Source: Minisyncoccota bacterium
GTDB lineage: Bacteria > Patescibacteriota > Microgenomatia > UBA1400 > PJMF01
Assembly (NCBI GenBank): GCA_018657765.1
Contig: JABHWM010000005.1
Span: forward strand, 129,138-183,421
Length of the DNA stretch: 54,284 bases
Direction: 5' to 3'
In this document: positions 42,187 to 49,553 of the stretch, in pieces
Numbering within the stretch: position 1 is the first letter of the stretch
Layout of the letters: each line of letters opens with the position of its first letter
The notes under the pieces: model-generated
The model's database searches: none
Seen by the model: only the letters and a program-made list of their open reading frames with translations
What the model was told of the DNA's origin: nothing
Position numbers and translations under genes: made by a program

Positions 42187-43307
42187 GATTTTAGAGTAAC
42201 CTCTTTAGTTATTTCATAGAATTTCTTTGCAGCATCTTTAGAAAAACTCAATTTTGATAAAGCTTCTTTCATTGGTTTTTGAAAAGTCTTTATTTTATCC
42301 AAAGCAATCGATAAACTCTCTGAATCTAGTCCAGCTTGGTCAATCAAAATAGCTCCACCTATATTAACTAACCACTGAGCATTTTTATGCTGTTCATTTT
42401 TATGAGCCATTGGTAATGGAACAAAAATAGTAGGTAATCCAGCAACAGCTAGTTCCTGAGTTGCATTTGCACCAGATCTAGAAACTGCTGCTATAGAGTT
42501 TCTATATAACCAAAATAAATCTCTACCATCTATCCATTCAGTTACAAAATATGAATCCTGATATTTTGTAGACAAATGACTCTTTGCAGTTTCTAGAACT
42601 AATTTATAGTTTCTTTCCTTAGTTGGTTTCCCACATTGATGAACTACAGTCCAGTTCTGAACCAACTCTGGAAGAGACTCCAAAATAATTTCATTAATTG
42701 CTTGTGATCCTTGATTACCACCCATGATTAATAGAATAGGTTTATCACTATTATTTTTGAACCAAGCTGGCTTTTGATGACGACTAGAGAACACACCAGA
42801 TCTTAAAAGATTCCCAGTAACTACAACTTTATCTTCTGGAAACTCTGAGGCTGTATCTTCAAAAGAAACAGCTATCTTCTTTGCAAAAAAACCAATAATT
42901 GTATTTGCAAAACCAGCGACCATTGTTTGCTCATGAGTGACTACAGGAATCTTCAAAAGAAAAGCTGCCAAAACAAAAGGAACCGCTACATAGCCACCAA
43001 AACTAACAACAACCATTGTTTTTTGATTTTTTAATATTTTCTTGGCCTTGATAATACTTTTCAAAAATAGAGGAGCTTCAGTTAAGATATGAGAAAAAAA
43101 TGATTTACCAAAACGAACTGCCGAGAAGGAAATAAAAGATACATTCCTTTTTTCTACTTCATACTTTTCTACAGCCTTTTGTTGAAGCTTATCTTGACTA
43201 AAATCTCTGCCTGCAAAAACTAACTTATCTTTGGGTTGATTTTTCTTGACCCAATCAATATATGAAAGAGCTGGAGTAAGATGACCGCCTGTTATAAGAA
43301 TTTTCAT
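42183..43307 (-). CDS. murG: UDP-GlcNAc:lipid I GlcNAc transferase MurG
   Basis: MurG adds GlcNAc to lipid I to make lipid II at the inner membrane face. The 374-residue GT28 enzyme has the N-terminal Thr-Gly-Gly-His-Leu-Thr-Pro-Ala (6-13). One glycine of the usual Gly-Gly-Thr-Gly-Gly-His loop is missing. Other motifs are Phe-Gly-Gly-Tyr-Val-Ala-x-Pro (about 105-112), His-Glu-Gln, Met-Gly-Gly-Asn-Gln-Gly-Ser (about 192-198), and Ser-Arg-Ser-Gly-Ala-Asn-Ala-Thr-Gln-Glu (about 280-289) in the donor domain. Position between ftsW and ftsQ is typical. Confidence 0.93.
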   Translation of the reverse strand: MKILITGGHLTPALSYIDWVKKNQPKDKLVFAGRDFSQDKLQQKAVEKYEVEKRNVSFISFSAVRFGKSFFSHILTEAPLFLKSIIKAKKILKNQKTMVVVSFGGYVAVPFVLAAFLLKIPVVTHEQTMVAGFANTIIGFFAKKIAVSFEDTASEFPEDKVVVTGNLLRSGVFSSRHQKPAWFKNNSDKPILLIMGGNQGSQAINEIILESLPELVQNWTVVHQCGKPTKERNYKLVLETAKSHLSTKYQDSYFVTEWIDGRDLFWLYRNSIAAVSRSGANATQELAVAGLPTIFVPLPMAHKNEQHKNAQWLVNIGGAILIDQAGLDSESLSIALDKIKTFQKPMKEALSKLSFSKDAAKKFYEITKEVTLKS

Positions 43308-43332
43308 ATCTATATTATTCCCGAATAATTCA

Positions 43333-44481
43333 TTATACCTTTTTTCTTATTCTACTGGGTAATCTAGCTTTTTGATTTCTAACAGCCCCAAGTAAAACTC
43401 CTGTTGCAACCAAAGTCATTAGTAAAGATGTTCCTCCATAAGAAAAGAAGGGCAGAGGTAAACCAGTCAAAGGGACTAGGGCAACTACGGCAGAAATATT
43501 AAGTAAAATCTGTCCACCAAACCAAAGAAAAATTCCAAAAACAAGTAACTGCTCAAAACTTCTTTCTGGTAGAGAAGAAGCTATTTTATAAATCAAGAAA
43601 ACATAAAAAATCATTATAGATAAAATAACTGTGGCCCCTACAAAACCCATTTCCTCGGCAACGATAGCAAAAATAGAGTCACTACTAGCTTCAGGAATAT
43701 AAGCATGCTTTTGCTGTGAATTACCGATCCCAACACCAAACCAACCACCATGACCCAGTGCCAAAGTAATCTGTCTAATATGGAAACCCGCACCAAGTGG
43801 ATCTTTGGCTGGATCAAGATAAGTAGTTACTCTTTGAAATCTATATGAAGAAGACAAAATAGCGATCACTAATAAACCAATACCCAATGAACTAACTCCA
43901 GCTAGAAATCCTAAATGACCTCCTGCCAGAAAAAACATCCCAAATACAATCCATAATAAAATTAATAAAGATCCCATGTCTGGTTGTAATAATAAAAGTA
44001 GAGAAAATAAGCCAGTAAAAAATAAAAATGTCTGAGGTTTAGGATTCTTTGACATCCAATTCGCAGAAAAAAGAATTAGAGTGAACTTAAAAAACTCAAC
44101 TGGTTGGAAAACTCTCCCTCCCAAAACAAACCATCGTTTGGCCCCATTAAGCTCTATACCAAACCCAGGAATAAGAACTAAAAATAAAAGAGTTAGTCCG
44201 GCTATAAACCATAAGCCAGCTGTTTTTTGCCAAAACGAAAATGGCCACTTTTGAGTAACAAAAAGAGCAATTAACCCAAGAAACAAAGCAATACTTTGCT
44301 GTTTTAAAAAATGATATTGATGTCCAACTAATCTATAGCTCTCTGTAGTAGAAGCTTCAAAAATAAAAAATAATCCCAAGATAGATAAAAAAACAGTTGT
44401 GAATAAAAATATTTTTTCTAAAGAAAAAGCTGACTTCTTTTCAGAAGCTGACCTGGTCTTTGATCTACGACGGGATTTCAT
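43333..44481 (-). CDS. ftsW: SEDS-family septal polymerase FtsW
   Basis: This 382-residue protein has a very basic N-terminal tail (Lys/Arg/Ser, residues 1-15) and about 10 membrane helices. Conserved positions are Gln-Pro-Val-Glu-Phe-Phe-Lys (about 126-132), Gln-Pro-Asp-Met-Gly-Ser, and Gly-His-Gly-Gly-Trp-Phe-Gly-Val-Gly-Ile-Gly-Asn-Ser. It also has Pro-Glu-Ala-Ser-Ser-Asp-Ser-Ile-Phe-Ala and Pro-Leu-Pro-Phe-Phe-Ser-Tyr-Gly-Gly-Thr-Ser. The Asp-Ser-Ile-Phe-Ala-Val-Ala-Glu-Glu type and the dcw position identify FtsW. The ATG lies 6 nt after a TATACT (44493-44488), indicating a leaderless start. Confidence 0.93.
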   Translation of the reverse strand: MKSRRRSKTRSASEKKSAFSLEKIFLFTTVFLSILGLFFIFEASTTESYRLVGHQYHFLKQQSIALFLGLIALFVTQKWPFSFWQKTAGLWFIAGLTLLFLVLIPGFGIELNGAKRWFVLGGRVFQPVEFFKFTLILFSANWMSKNPKPQTFLFFTGLFSLLLLLQPDMGSLLILLWIVFGMFFLAGGHLGFLAGVSSLGIGLLVIAILSSSYRFQRVTTYLDPAKDPLGAGFHIRQITLALGHGGWFGVGIGNSQQKHAYIPEASSDSIFAIVAEEMGFVGATVILSIMIFYVFLIYKIASSLPERSFEQLLVFGIFLWFGGQILLNISAVVALVPLTGLPLPFFSYGGTSLLMTLVATGVLLGAVRNQKARLPSRIRKKV

Positions 44482-44487
44482 AAACCT

Positions 44488-44493
44488 AGTATA
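44488..44493 (-). promoter_or_regulatory. -10 box of leaderless ftsW promoter
   Basis: TATACT on the - strand ends 6 nt before the ftsW ATG, so the expected start is the A of the ATG. It lies in the 38-nt gap after mraY. Confidence 0.5.
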
Positions 44494-44519
44494 CCCATAT
44501 ATCTAATGAAAGGAAAAAT

Positions 44520-45563
44520 CTAAATAACAGCTAACCAAACTCCAAATAAAGTAAGCATGATCTGCATCAACCAAACTCTTTGAACTATCTTTGGTTCTTC
44601 CCAACCATAAGACTGTAAAGTGAGATGAAAAGGAGCTGCTGGAAAAAGCTTTTTATTCCAAAATTTACGAGTAATTATTTGCAATAAAGAACTAGCGACC
44701 TCAAATACAAACACAAAACCAATAACTCCTAAGGCTACTACTTTTCCAAGTAAAAGACCAACTACACCCAGCGTCGCTCCAAAAGCCAAGGCTCCGACAT
44801 CACCCATAAACATTCTGGCTGGATAAACATTAAAATATAAAAACGAGATTAAAGCTCCAATCCATAAGGATAAAAATAGAGATAATGGAATATCAAGAAT
44901 AGAGGCAGATAAAAACCACAGGCCAAACAAAGAGATCATCAACACTCCAGAAGCTAAGCCATCAAGACCATCAGTAATATTTACAGCATTAGCAAAAGCT
45001 ACAATAACCGAAACAGCAAAAGGAATATAAAAAATACCCATATCAAAGGTGCCAATAAATGGAATATGTAGGATAGAGATACCTAATTGAAAATAGAGCA
45101 TTAAAGAAATAATTAGAGCTAAAGAAACTTGAAGAAATAACTTAAAAGGAGCTTTCAGACCAAAAAACTTTGTTTTATCAAAACCAAAGAATTTCTTAAT
45201 ATCATCATAAAGTCCCAAGATTCCAAAAGAAAGAAAAGTAAAGAAAATAATATTCACCTCAGAAGAAGGTGCTGCATAAATGCTAGTGACATCTATTCCA
45301 AAGATTCCCATCAGTGGTAAGAACATAGCAAATAATAATGAAACAACCAAGATAACTAACAAACCTCCACCAACCGGAACACCGGCTTTTTTACCATGAA
45401 ATTTATCAAAAATAGGGGTGAGCTTACCAAAAACATCTCTGGTAACTTGTTTTGCACGTTGAAACTTAAGGTGATAAAGCAAATCAATAAAAGGCACAAT
45501 CACAATACTTGTGATAATAAATGAGAAAATAAGTAAACCTAGGAAAAGCGCGAGTGAACCCAT
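44520..45563 (-). CDS. mraY: Phospho-MurNAc-pentapeptide transferase MraY
   Basis: MraY makes lipid I from UDP-MurNAc-pentapeptide and undecaprenyl phosphate. The 347-residue protein has about 10 membrane helices. Kept motifs are Gly-Val-Pro-Val-Gly-Gly-Gly (about 61-67), the Asp-Asp pair in Leu-Tyr-Asp-Asp-Ile-Lys-Lys (about 117-123), Asn-Ile-Thr-Asp-Gly-Leu-Asp-Gly-Leu-Ala (about 195-204) and Phe-Met-Gly-Asp-Val-Gly-Ala-Leu-Ala. The usual His-His-His-Phe-Glu loop near the end reads Pro-Phe-His-Leu-Thr-Leu-Gln, so only one His of three is kept. TACAAT (45579-45574) lies 10 nt before the ATG. Confidence 0.92.
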   Translation of the reverse strand: MGSLALFLGLLIFSFIITSIVIVPFIDLLYHLKFQRAKQVTRDVFGKLTPIFDKFHGKKAGVPVGGGLLVILVVSLLFAMFLPLMGIFGIDVTSIYAAPSSEVNIIFFTFLSFGILGLYDDIKKFFGFDKTKFFGLKAPFKLFLQVSLALIISLMLYFQLGISILHIPFIGTFDMGIFYIPFAVSVIVAFANAVNITDGLDGLASGVLMISLFGLWFLSASILDIPLSLFLSLWIGALISFLYFNVYPARMFMGDVGALAFGATLGVVGLLLGKVVALGVIGFVFVFEVASSLLQIITRKFWNKKLFPAAPFHLTLQSYGWEEPKIVQRVWLMQIMLTLFGVWLAVI

Positions 45564-45619
45564 ATTGTCTAGGATTGTATCTTATTTTTTAAAAGACTTA
45601 CACCCTCAGGGGAAACACC

Positions 45620-46957
45620 TTACTCTTCTATCCGTTTGATCTTGGCACCCATAGAAACTAACTTCTTATCTATTTGTGAATAACCTCGTTCTATCTGTCC
45701 CACATTATGGAGAATAGTCTCTCCAGATCCACTCATAGCAGCCAGTAAAATAGTTGCTCCAGCCCTAAGGTCATGAACTGTAAATTCACCACCTTTGAAA
45801 TCTGTAGGACCAGAAATTTTTATAGCTCTAACATCAGTATCTTGACGATCTTCCCAATTAAAATTATAAAAATCTTTCTGATCTTCTGCCGATTCTGGAG
45901 TATATTCTTCTATCTTGGCTCCCATTTTTCTGAGAACATCAACATACTGAAAACGATTTTGCATCACTGTTTCATGAATAGTGCTTGTACCACTCGCATG
46001 ACAAACTAATATAGCCCAAAGTGGTTGCCAATCTGTCATAAATCCAGGATGAACTTCTGTCAAAAGATCAGTTGCTTTCAATGGACCTTTATAAAAGAAA
46101 CGAATTCCATAATCACCGACTTCATATCCAGCCCCAACAGCATCTAGTTTTTCCAAGAATGCTATCAGATCTTGTTCTCTAGCATTCTCAACAATAATGT
46201 CTCCTTTGGAAGCAATCGCTGCACAAGCATAACTAACAGCCTCATTACGGTCAGGCATAACTCGATGAATTGCTCCTTTGAGCTCACTAACACCTTGAAT
46301 CTCTATAGTTTTATGAGCAGTTCTACGAATCTTTGCTCCCATGTTATTCAGAAATAAAATCAAGTCATCTATTTCTGGTTCTAGAGCAGCATTCTCTAGA
46401 TAGGTTGTACCTTCGGCTCTAACTGCAGCCATGATGAGAGTCTCGGTGCCTGTATGAGTATTTTTATCAAAACGATAACGAGTTCCTACTAGTTTGTCTG
46501 CTTTAACGATGAGCATTCCATTCTCTTGAACAAAACTTGCTCCCATTTTTTTGAGACCATCAAAATGTCTACCCAATGGTCTTTTACCTATTTTATCTCC
46601 ACCTGGTAGTGGAACTCTAGCTTCACCAAAACGAGCTAGTAGAGGAGCAATAAAAATAGTAGAAGCACGAGAAATATCACCATACTTCTGAGCTAAAGAA
46701 AAGCTATTAATTCCATTTGTCTTTATTAGGTAAGTCCCTTCACCAGCTTCTTTGGCTTCTCCTCCCAAAGATTGAATAATCTCTGCCACCATAGATACAT
46801 CTGAAATAGCTGGCAGATTAAGAATTCTAGATTCTTCTTCACCAAGTAAAGCTGCTACCATTAATTTATAAGAAGCATTCTTTGCTCCACTAACTCTAAC
46901 GCTACCACGAAGGGGAGTTCCTCCAGTAATTACAAATGATGTCTTGCCAGTTGTCAT
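45620..46957 (-). CDS. murA: UDP-GlcNAc enolpyruvyl transferase MurA (Cys-to-Asp active site)
   Basis: MurA starts peptidoglycan precursor synthesis by adding enolpyruvate to UDP-GlcNAc. The 445-residue protein has the six-fold EPT fold. The substrate motif Ser-Gly-Ala-Lys26-Asn27-Ala opens it, His-Pro-Gly-Phe-Met-Thr-Asp carries the general-base Asp, and Asp-Leu-Arg-Ala-Gly-Ala lies near 390. The mobile loop reads Pro-Gly-Gly-Asp121-Lys-Ile-Gly. Where most enzymes have the fosfomycin-reactive Cys (Cys115 in E. coli), this one has Asp, as in naturally fosfomycin-resistant MurA of mycobacteria and chlamydiae. It lies between murB and mraY. Confidence 0.96.
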   Translation of the reverse strand: MTTGKTSFVITGGTPLRGSVRVSGAKNASYKLMVAALLGEEESRILNLPAISDVSMVAEIIQSLGGEAKEAGEGTYLIKTNGINSFSLAQKYGDISRASTIFIAPLLARFGEARVPLPGGDKIGKRPLGRHFDGLKKMGASFVQENGMLIVKADKLVGTRYRFDKNTHTGTETLIMAAVRAEGTTYLENAALEPEIDDLILFLNNMGAKIRRTAHKTIEIQGVSELKGAIHRVMPDRNEAVSYACAAIASKGDIIVENAREQDLIAFLEKLDAVGAGYEVGDYGIRFFYKGPLKATDLLTEVHPGFMTDWQPLWAILVCHASGTSTIHETVMQNRFQYVDVLRKMGAKIEEYTPESAEDQKDFYNFNWEDRQDTDVRAIKISGPTDFKGGEFTVHDLRAGATILLAAMSGSGETILHNVGQIERGYSQIDKKLVSMGAKIKRIEE

Positions 46958-47003
46958 AGACGTTTTTCTTTCTATCTACTACTGTTTATTAATTTAAATA
47001 TTT

Positions 47004-47972
47004 TTACTCAAGCCAGAATACTTCTTCATTGAGTTCTACTTGAAATTTATTTTTTACAGCCGATTTTACTCTAAAAATAAGTTTCTTTACTTCTGCTGCA
47101 GTACCTTGTCCAGTGTTTACAAAAAAAGCGGCGTGCTTATCACTCACTTCTATTCCACCTTCATGCTCACCTTTGAGTCCTGCTTGATCTATAAGAAATC
47201 CTCCTGGTACATGCTGTCTTTCAGCAAACAAAGGAAATTGTTCACGAAGCTTTGGATTATTGGGCACATTTTGGAAAATACAACCAGAACTTGGTAAAGC
47301 AAGAGGTTGAGTCTTAGCTCTATACTCTGTAGCTTTTCTTACCAAAGCCATTGATTTCTCCTTGTCTCCTTTTACCAAAGAAAACTCTACTCTAAAGATT
47401 ATCTCTTTAGTTTTTTGAAATCTAGAATAATCATAAGCAAATTGACACTCATCATGAGATAGCCACTGGAACTCTCCATCTTTATTCAATATTTCTACTC
47501 TAGAAACATGTTTTCCAATAAGATCCTCTAGATAATGAGCATTATTATAGATAGCTCCACCTATTGTGCCTGGAACTCCTAGAAAATATTCAAGACCTGT
47601 ATAGCCTTCATCTATTGTTTTCTTGACTGCCAAAGGCATTTTTGTTCCAGCTCCAATAGTTATGTTTGCTTTTTCTAAACTGTCTAATTCTTTTTTTTCA
47701 AACTCAATCTCACTATTAGTAAGTTTTATAACAACACCACTAATACCTCTATCAGAAACAATCACATTACTACCACCACCAAAGAAAATAAACTTCTCAT
47801 TATTATCTTTGCACCATTTTACTAAACTCTGAACTTGTTGTTTCTTATCAAGTTCTATAAAAACTTCTGCAGGACCACCTATTCTAAAATATGTCTTTTT
47901 AGACATAGAAACATCGAACTCAAAAAAGTAATCAGGAAAGCTGCTTTTTAATTGCTGTTGTAACTTAGTCAT
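47004..47972 (-). CDS. murB: UDP-N-acetylenolpyruvoylglucosamine reductase MurB
   Basis: MurB is the FAD enzyme that reduces the MurA product with NADPH to UDP-MurNAc. I start at ATG 47972 (322 residues), 6 nt behind a TATACA box. An in-frame ATG at 47996 would add 8 residues and overlap truB. FAD motifs are Arg-Ile-Gly-Gly-Pro-Ala (about 28-33), Gly-Gly-Gly-Ser-Asn (about 66-70), and Gly-Val-Pro-Gly-Thr-Ile-Gly-Gly-Ala. Catalytic Ser is in Leu-Pro-Ser-Ser-Gly-Cys-Ile-Phe-Gln-Asn and Glu in Glu-Leu-Asn-Glu-Glu-Val near the end. It is the first gene of the - strand cell-wall run. Confidence 0.94.
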   Translation of the reverse strand: MTKLQQQLKSSFPDYFFEFDVSMSKKTYFRIGGPAEVFIELDKKQQVQSLVKWCKDNNEKFIFFGGGSNVIVSDRGISGVVIKLTNSEIEFEKKELDSLEKANITIGAGTKMPLAVKKTIDEGYTGLEYFLGVPGTIGGAIYNNAHYLEDLIGKHVSRVEILNKDGEFQWLSHDECQFAYDYSRFQKTKEIIFRVEFSLVKGDKEKSMALVRKATEYRAKTQPLALPSSGCIFQNVPNNPKLREQFPLFAERQHVPGGFLIDQAGLKGEHEGGIEVSDKHAAFFVNTGQGTAAEVKKLIFRVKSAVKNKFQVELNEEVFWLE

Positions 47973-47988
47973 ATAATCTGTATATAAT
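47972..47988. promoter_or_regulatory. Overlapping divergent -10 boxes for truB and murB
   Basis: On the + strand TATAAT at 47983-47988 ends 6 nt before the truB ATG (47995), with another TATAAT at 47972-47977. On the - strand TATACA at 47984-47979 ends 6 nt before the murB ATG (47972). The two -10 boxes overlap by 2 bp and both would give leaderless mRNAs. Confidence 0.55.
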
Positions 47989-47994
47989 TCTCTC

Positions 47995-48753
47995 ATGACT
48001 CTGGAGATTCCACAATCGAAACCACCCGCAAAAGATACTGAAGGAATCTTTCTGATTGATAAGCCAGCTGGAATCAGTAGTCATGGCATAGTAAATAAGA
48101 TGCGTGGCATTACAAACATCCGTAGGGTAGGACATACCGGAACTCTAGACCCTTTGGCATCAGGTTTATTGATCATTCTAGTAGGAAGAACTTACACAAA
48201 ACTACAAGATTCTTTTTTGAAACAAGATAAAACCTATACCTGCACAGCAAAGCTTGGAATAGAGACAGATACTTATGATATTACTGGAAAAATTATTAAG
48301 GAAACTCCTTGGGAAAAACTAAAATACATAAATTCTAGTGCTATGGAAGAAGTTCTCCAGAAACTTCGTGGAGAGATCCAACAGACAGTTCCTCCATTCT
48401 CTGCAGTAAAACAAAATGGAGAAAAACTTTATGATAAGGCTAGAAAAGAAACTTTAGATAAGGATACTTTACCCTCTAGAGGAGTTAATATTAAACAGCT
48501 TGTATTGCTACAACTAAAAAAAGATATAAATACAAAAACAGTTTTCTTTTCTTTAGAAACAACGGTAAGTTCTGGAACATATATTAGATCTCTTGTTCAT
48601 GACATCGGAAAACTACTCAAAGTTGGAGCTACAGTCACAGAGCTCAGAAGAACCAAAATAGCAGACTACTGCATAGATAATGCTTTTCAGATTTTTGACC
48701 CTAAGACTTTCTCTTTTGGGAAAAAGTTTTTACCCACAGAACAAAGCTCTTAG
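47995..48753 (+). CDS. truB: tRNA pseudouridine-55 synthase TruB
   Basis: TruB makes pseudouridine 55 in the T-loop of tRNAs. The 252-residue protein has Gly-Ile-Phe-Leu-Ile-Asp-Lys-Pro-Ala-Gly (17-26) and the catalytic Asp52 in Gly-His-Thr-Gly-Thr-Leu-Asp-Pro-Leu-Ala-Ser-Gly. It also has the conserved Gln-x-x-Pro-x-Phe-Ser-Ala-Val-Lys (about 135-144), the Tyr-Asp-Lys-Ala-Arg motif, and Gly-Thr-Tyr-Ile-Arg-Ser-Leu. The C-terminal PUA domain is reduced to a short tail. It is divergent from murB and convergent with lepB. Confidence 0.95.
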   Translation: MTLEIPQSKPPAKDTEGIFLIDKPAGISSHGIVNKMRGITNIRRVGHTGTLDPLASGLLIILVGRTYTKLQDSFLKQDKTYTCTAKLGIETDTYDITGKIIKETPWEKLKYINSSAMEEVLQKLRGEIQQTVPPFSAVKQNGEKLYDKARKETLDKDTLPSRGVNIKQLVLLQLKKDINTKTVFFSLETTVSSGTYIRSLVHDIGKLLKVGATVTELRRTKIADYCIDNAFQIFDPKTFSFGKKFLPTEQSS

Positions 48754-48848
48754 TAATTTTGATAATAATTCCTAGTAGTAATAACTTGAGCATTAAATAT
48801 TTTCTATTTAGTTAATGTTAATTAATAAAAAAATTTCAAAAGAAAATT

Positions 48849-49430
48849 CTAAAATGGGTAGCTAGCACTTTTAATAGGTCCTACAACTGGAGCAGGCCAA
48901 TACCTGAAAAATGCTTTACCAACAATATCTTGTTTAGTAATTGGTCCCCAAGTTCTTGAGTCACTAGAGTATGGACGATTATCACCAGAAGCAAAATACT
49001 CATTCTCACCCATAACAACAGGCCCATTTTTGGTATAAGCACCAGGTAAAACTTTAAAATCTGAAGGAATATATGGCTCTGGAAGAAGTTGTCCATTTAT
49101 ATAGATAGCATTATTTTTTACTTCCAAGGTATCTCCAGGAACTGCCAAGACACGCTTGATAAAATCACAGCCAGTACCAGCAGCACAATGTGCAGCTTCT
49201 GGAGCATGAAAAACAATCACATCACCTCGTTGTGGATTACCCATTTTGTAACTTATTTTATCTGTCAAAACATACTCACCACTCTGGAAATTAGGTACCA
49301 TTGATTGACCATTTACTTGATGAGGTTGCATAAAAAACAAGTAAACAATCAAAAAAATCGAAGCAGAGATAACTATTGTCTCCATTAGATCTGTAAAAAA
49401 TGCTCCAGCTTTTTGTGAGAAACTATCCAT
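48849..49430 (-). CDS. lepB: Signal peptidase I
   Basis: This 193-residue membrane serine protease removes signal peptides on the outer face of the membrane. One helix (about 17-34) is followed by catalytic Ser43 (Gly-Gln-Ser-Met-Val-Pro) and Lys92 (Phe-Ile-Lys-Arg-Val-Leu-Ala-Val-Pro-Gly-Asp). The C-terminal box Gly-Asp-Asn-Arg-x-x-Ser-x-Asp-Ser-Arg-x-Trp-Gly is also present. Two Cys (82, 88) flank the Lys region and may form a disulfide. GGAG lies about 9 nt before the ATG. It is a lone gene; the 95-bp gap to truB holds no terminator I can see. Confidence 0.95.
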   Translation of the reverse strand: MDSFSQKAGAFFTDLMETIVISASIFLIVYLFFMQPHQVNGQSMVPNFQSGEYVLTDKISYKMGNPQRGDVIVFHAPEAAHCAAGTGCDFIKRVLAVPGDTLEVKNNAIYINGQLLPEPYIPSDFKVLPGAYTKNGPVVMGENEYFASGDNRPYSSDSRTWGPITKQDIVGKAFFRYWPAPVVGPIKSASYPF

Positions 49431-49536
49431 ATATGAACTCCGTTTTGTTTAAATTTTATTTTAAGATTATTTGAATTATTTAAATAACAAATTTATTATG
49501 ACACTTGCGGTACTATGACGTCCAAGGCAATTTCTC

Positions 49537-49542
49537 TATAAT
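49537..49542 (+). promoter_or_regulatory. -10 box for the flippase operon
   Basis: TATAAT ends 11 nt before the ATG at 49554, giving a leader of about 5 nt with no SD. TATGAC at 49514-49519 is a weak -35 candidate at 17 bp. Confidence 0.5.
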
Positions 49543-49553
49543 AAACTCACTCT

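Noticed and set aside
47973..47996. Longer murB start at 47996
   Set aside because: It would add only 8 residues, overlap truB and leave no room for a promoter; the ATG at 47972 is correctly placed behind a -10 box. Not fully excluded.
48754..48848. Terminator or small RNA between truB and lepB
   Set aside because: The gap is AT-rich with no stable hairpin or T-run arrangement that I can support.
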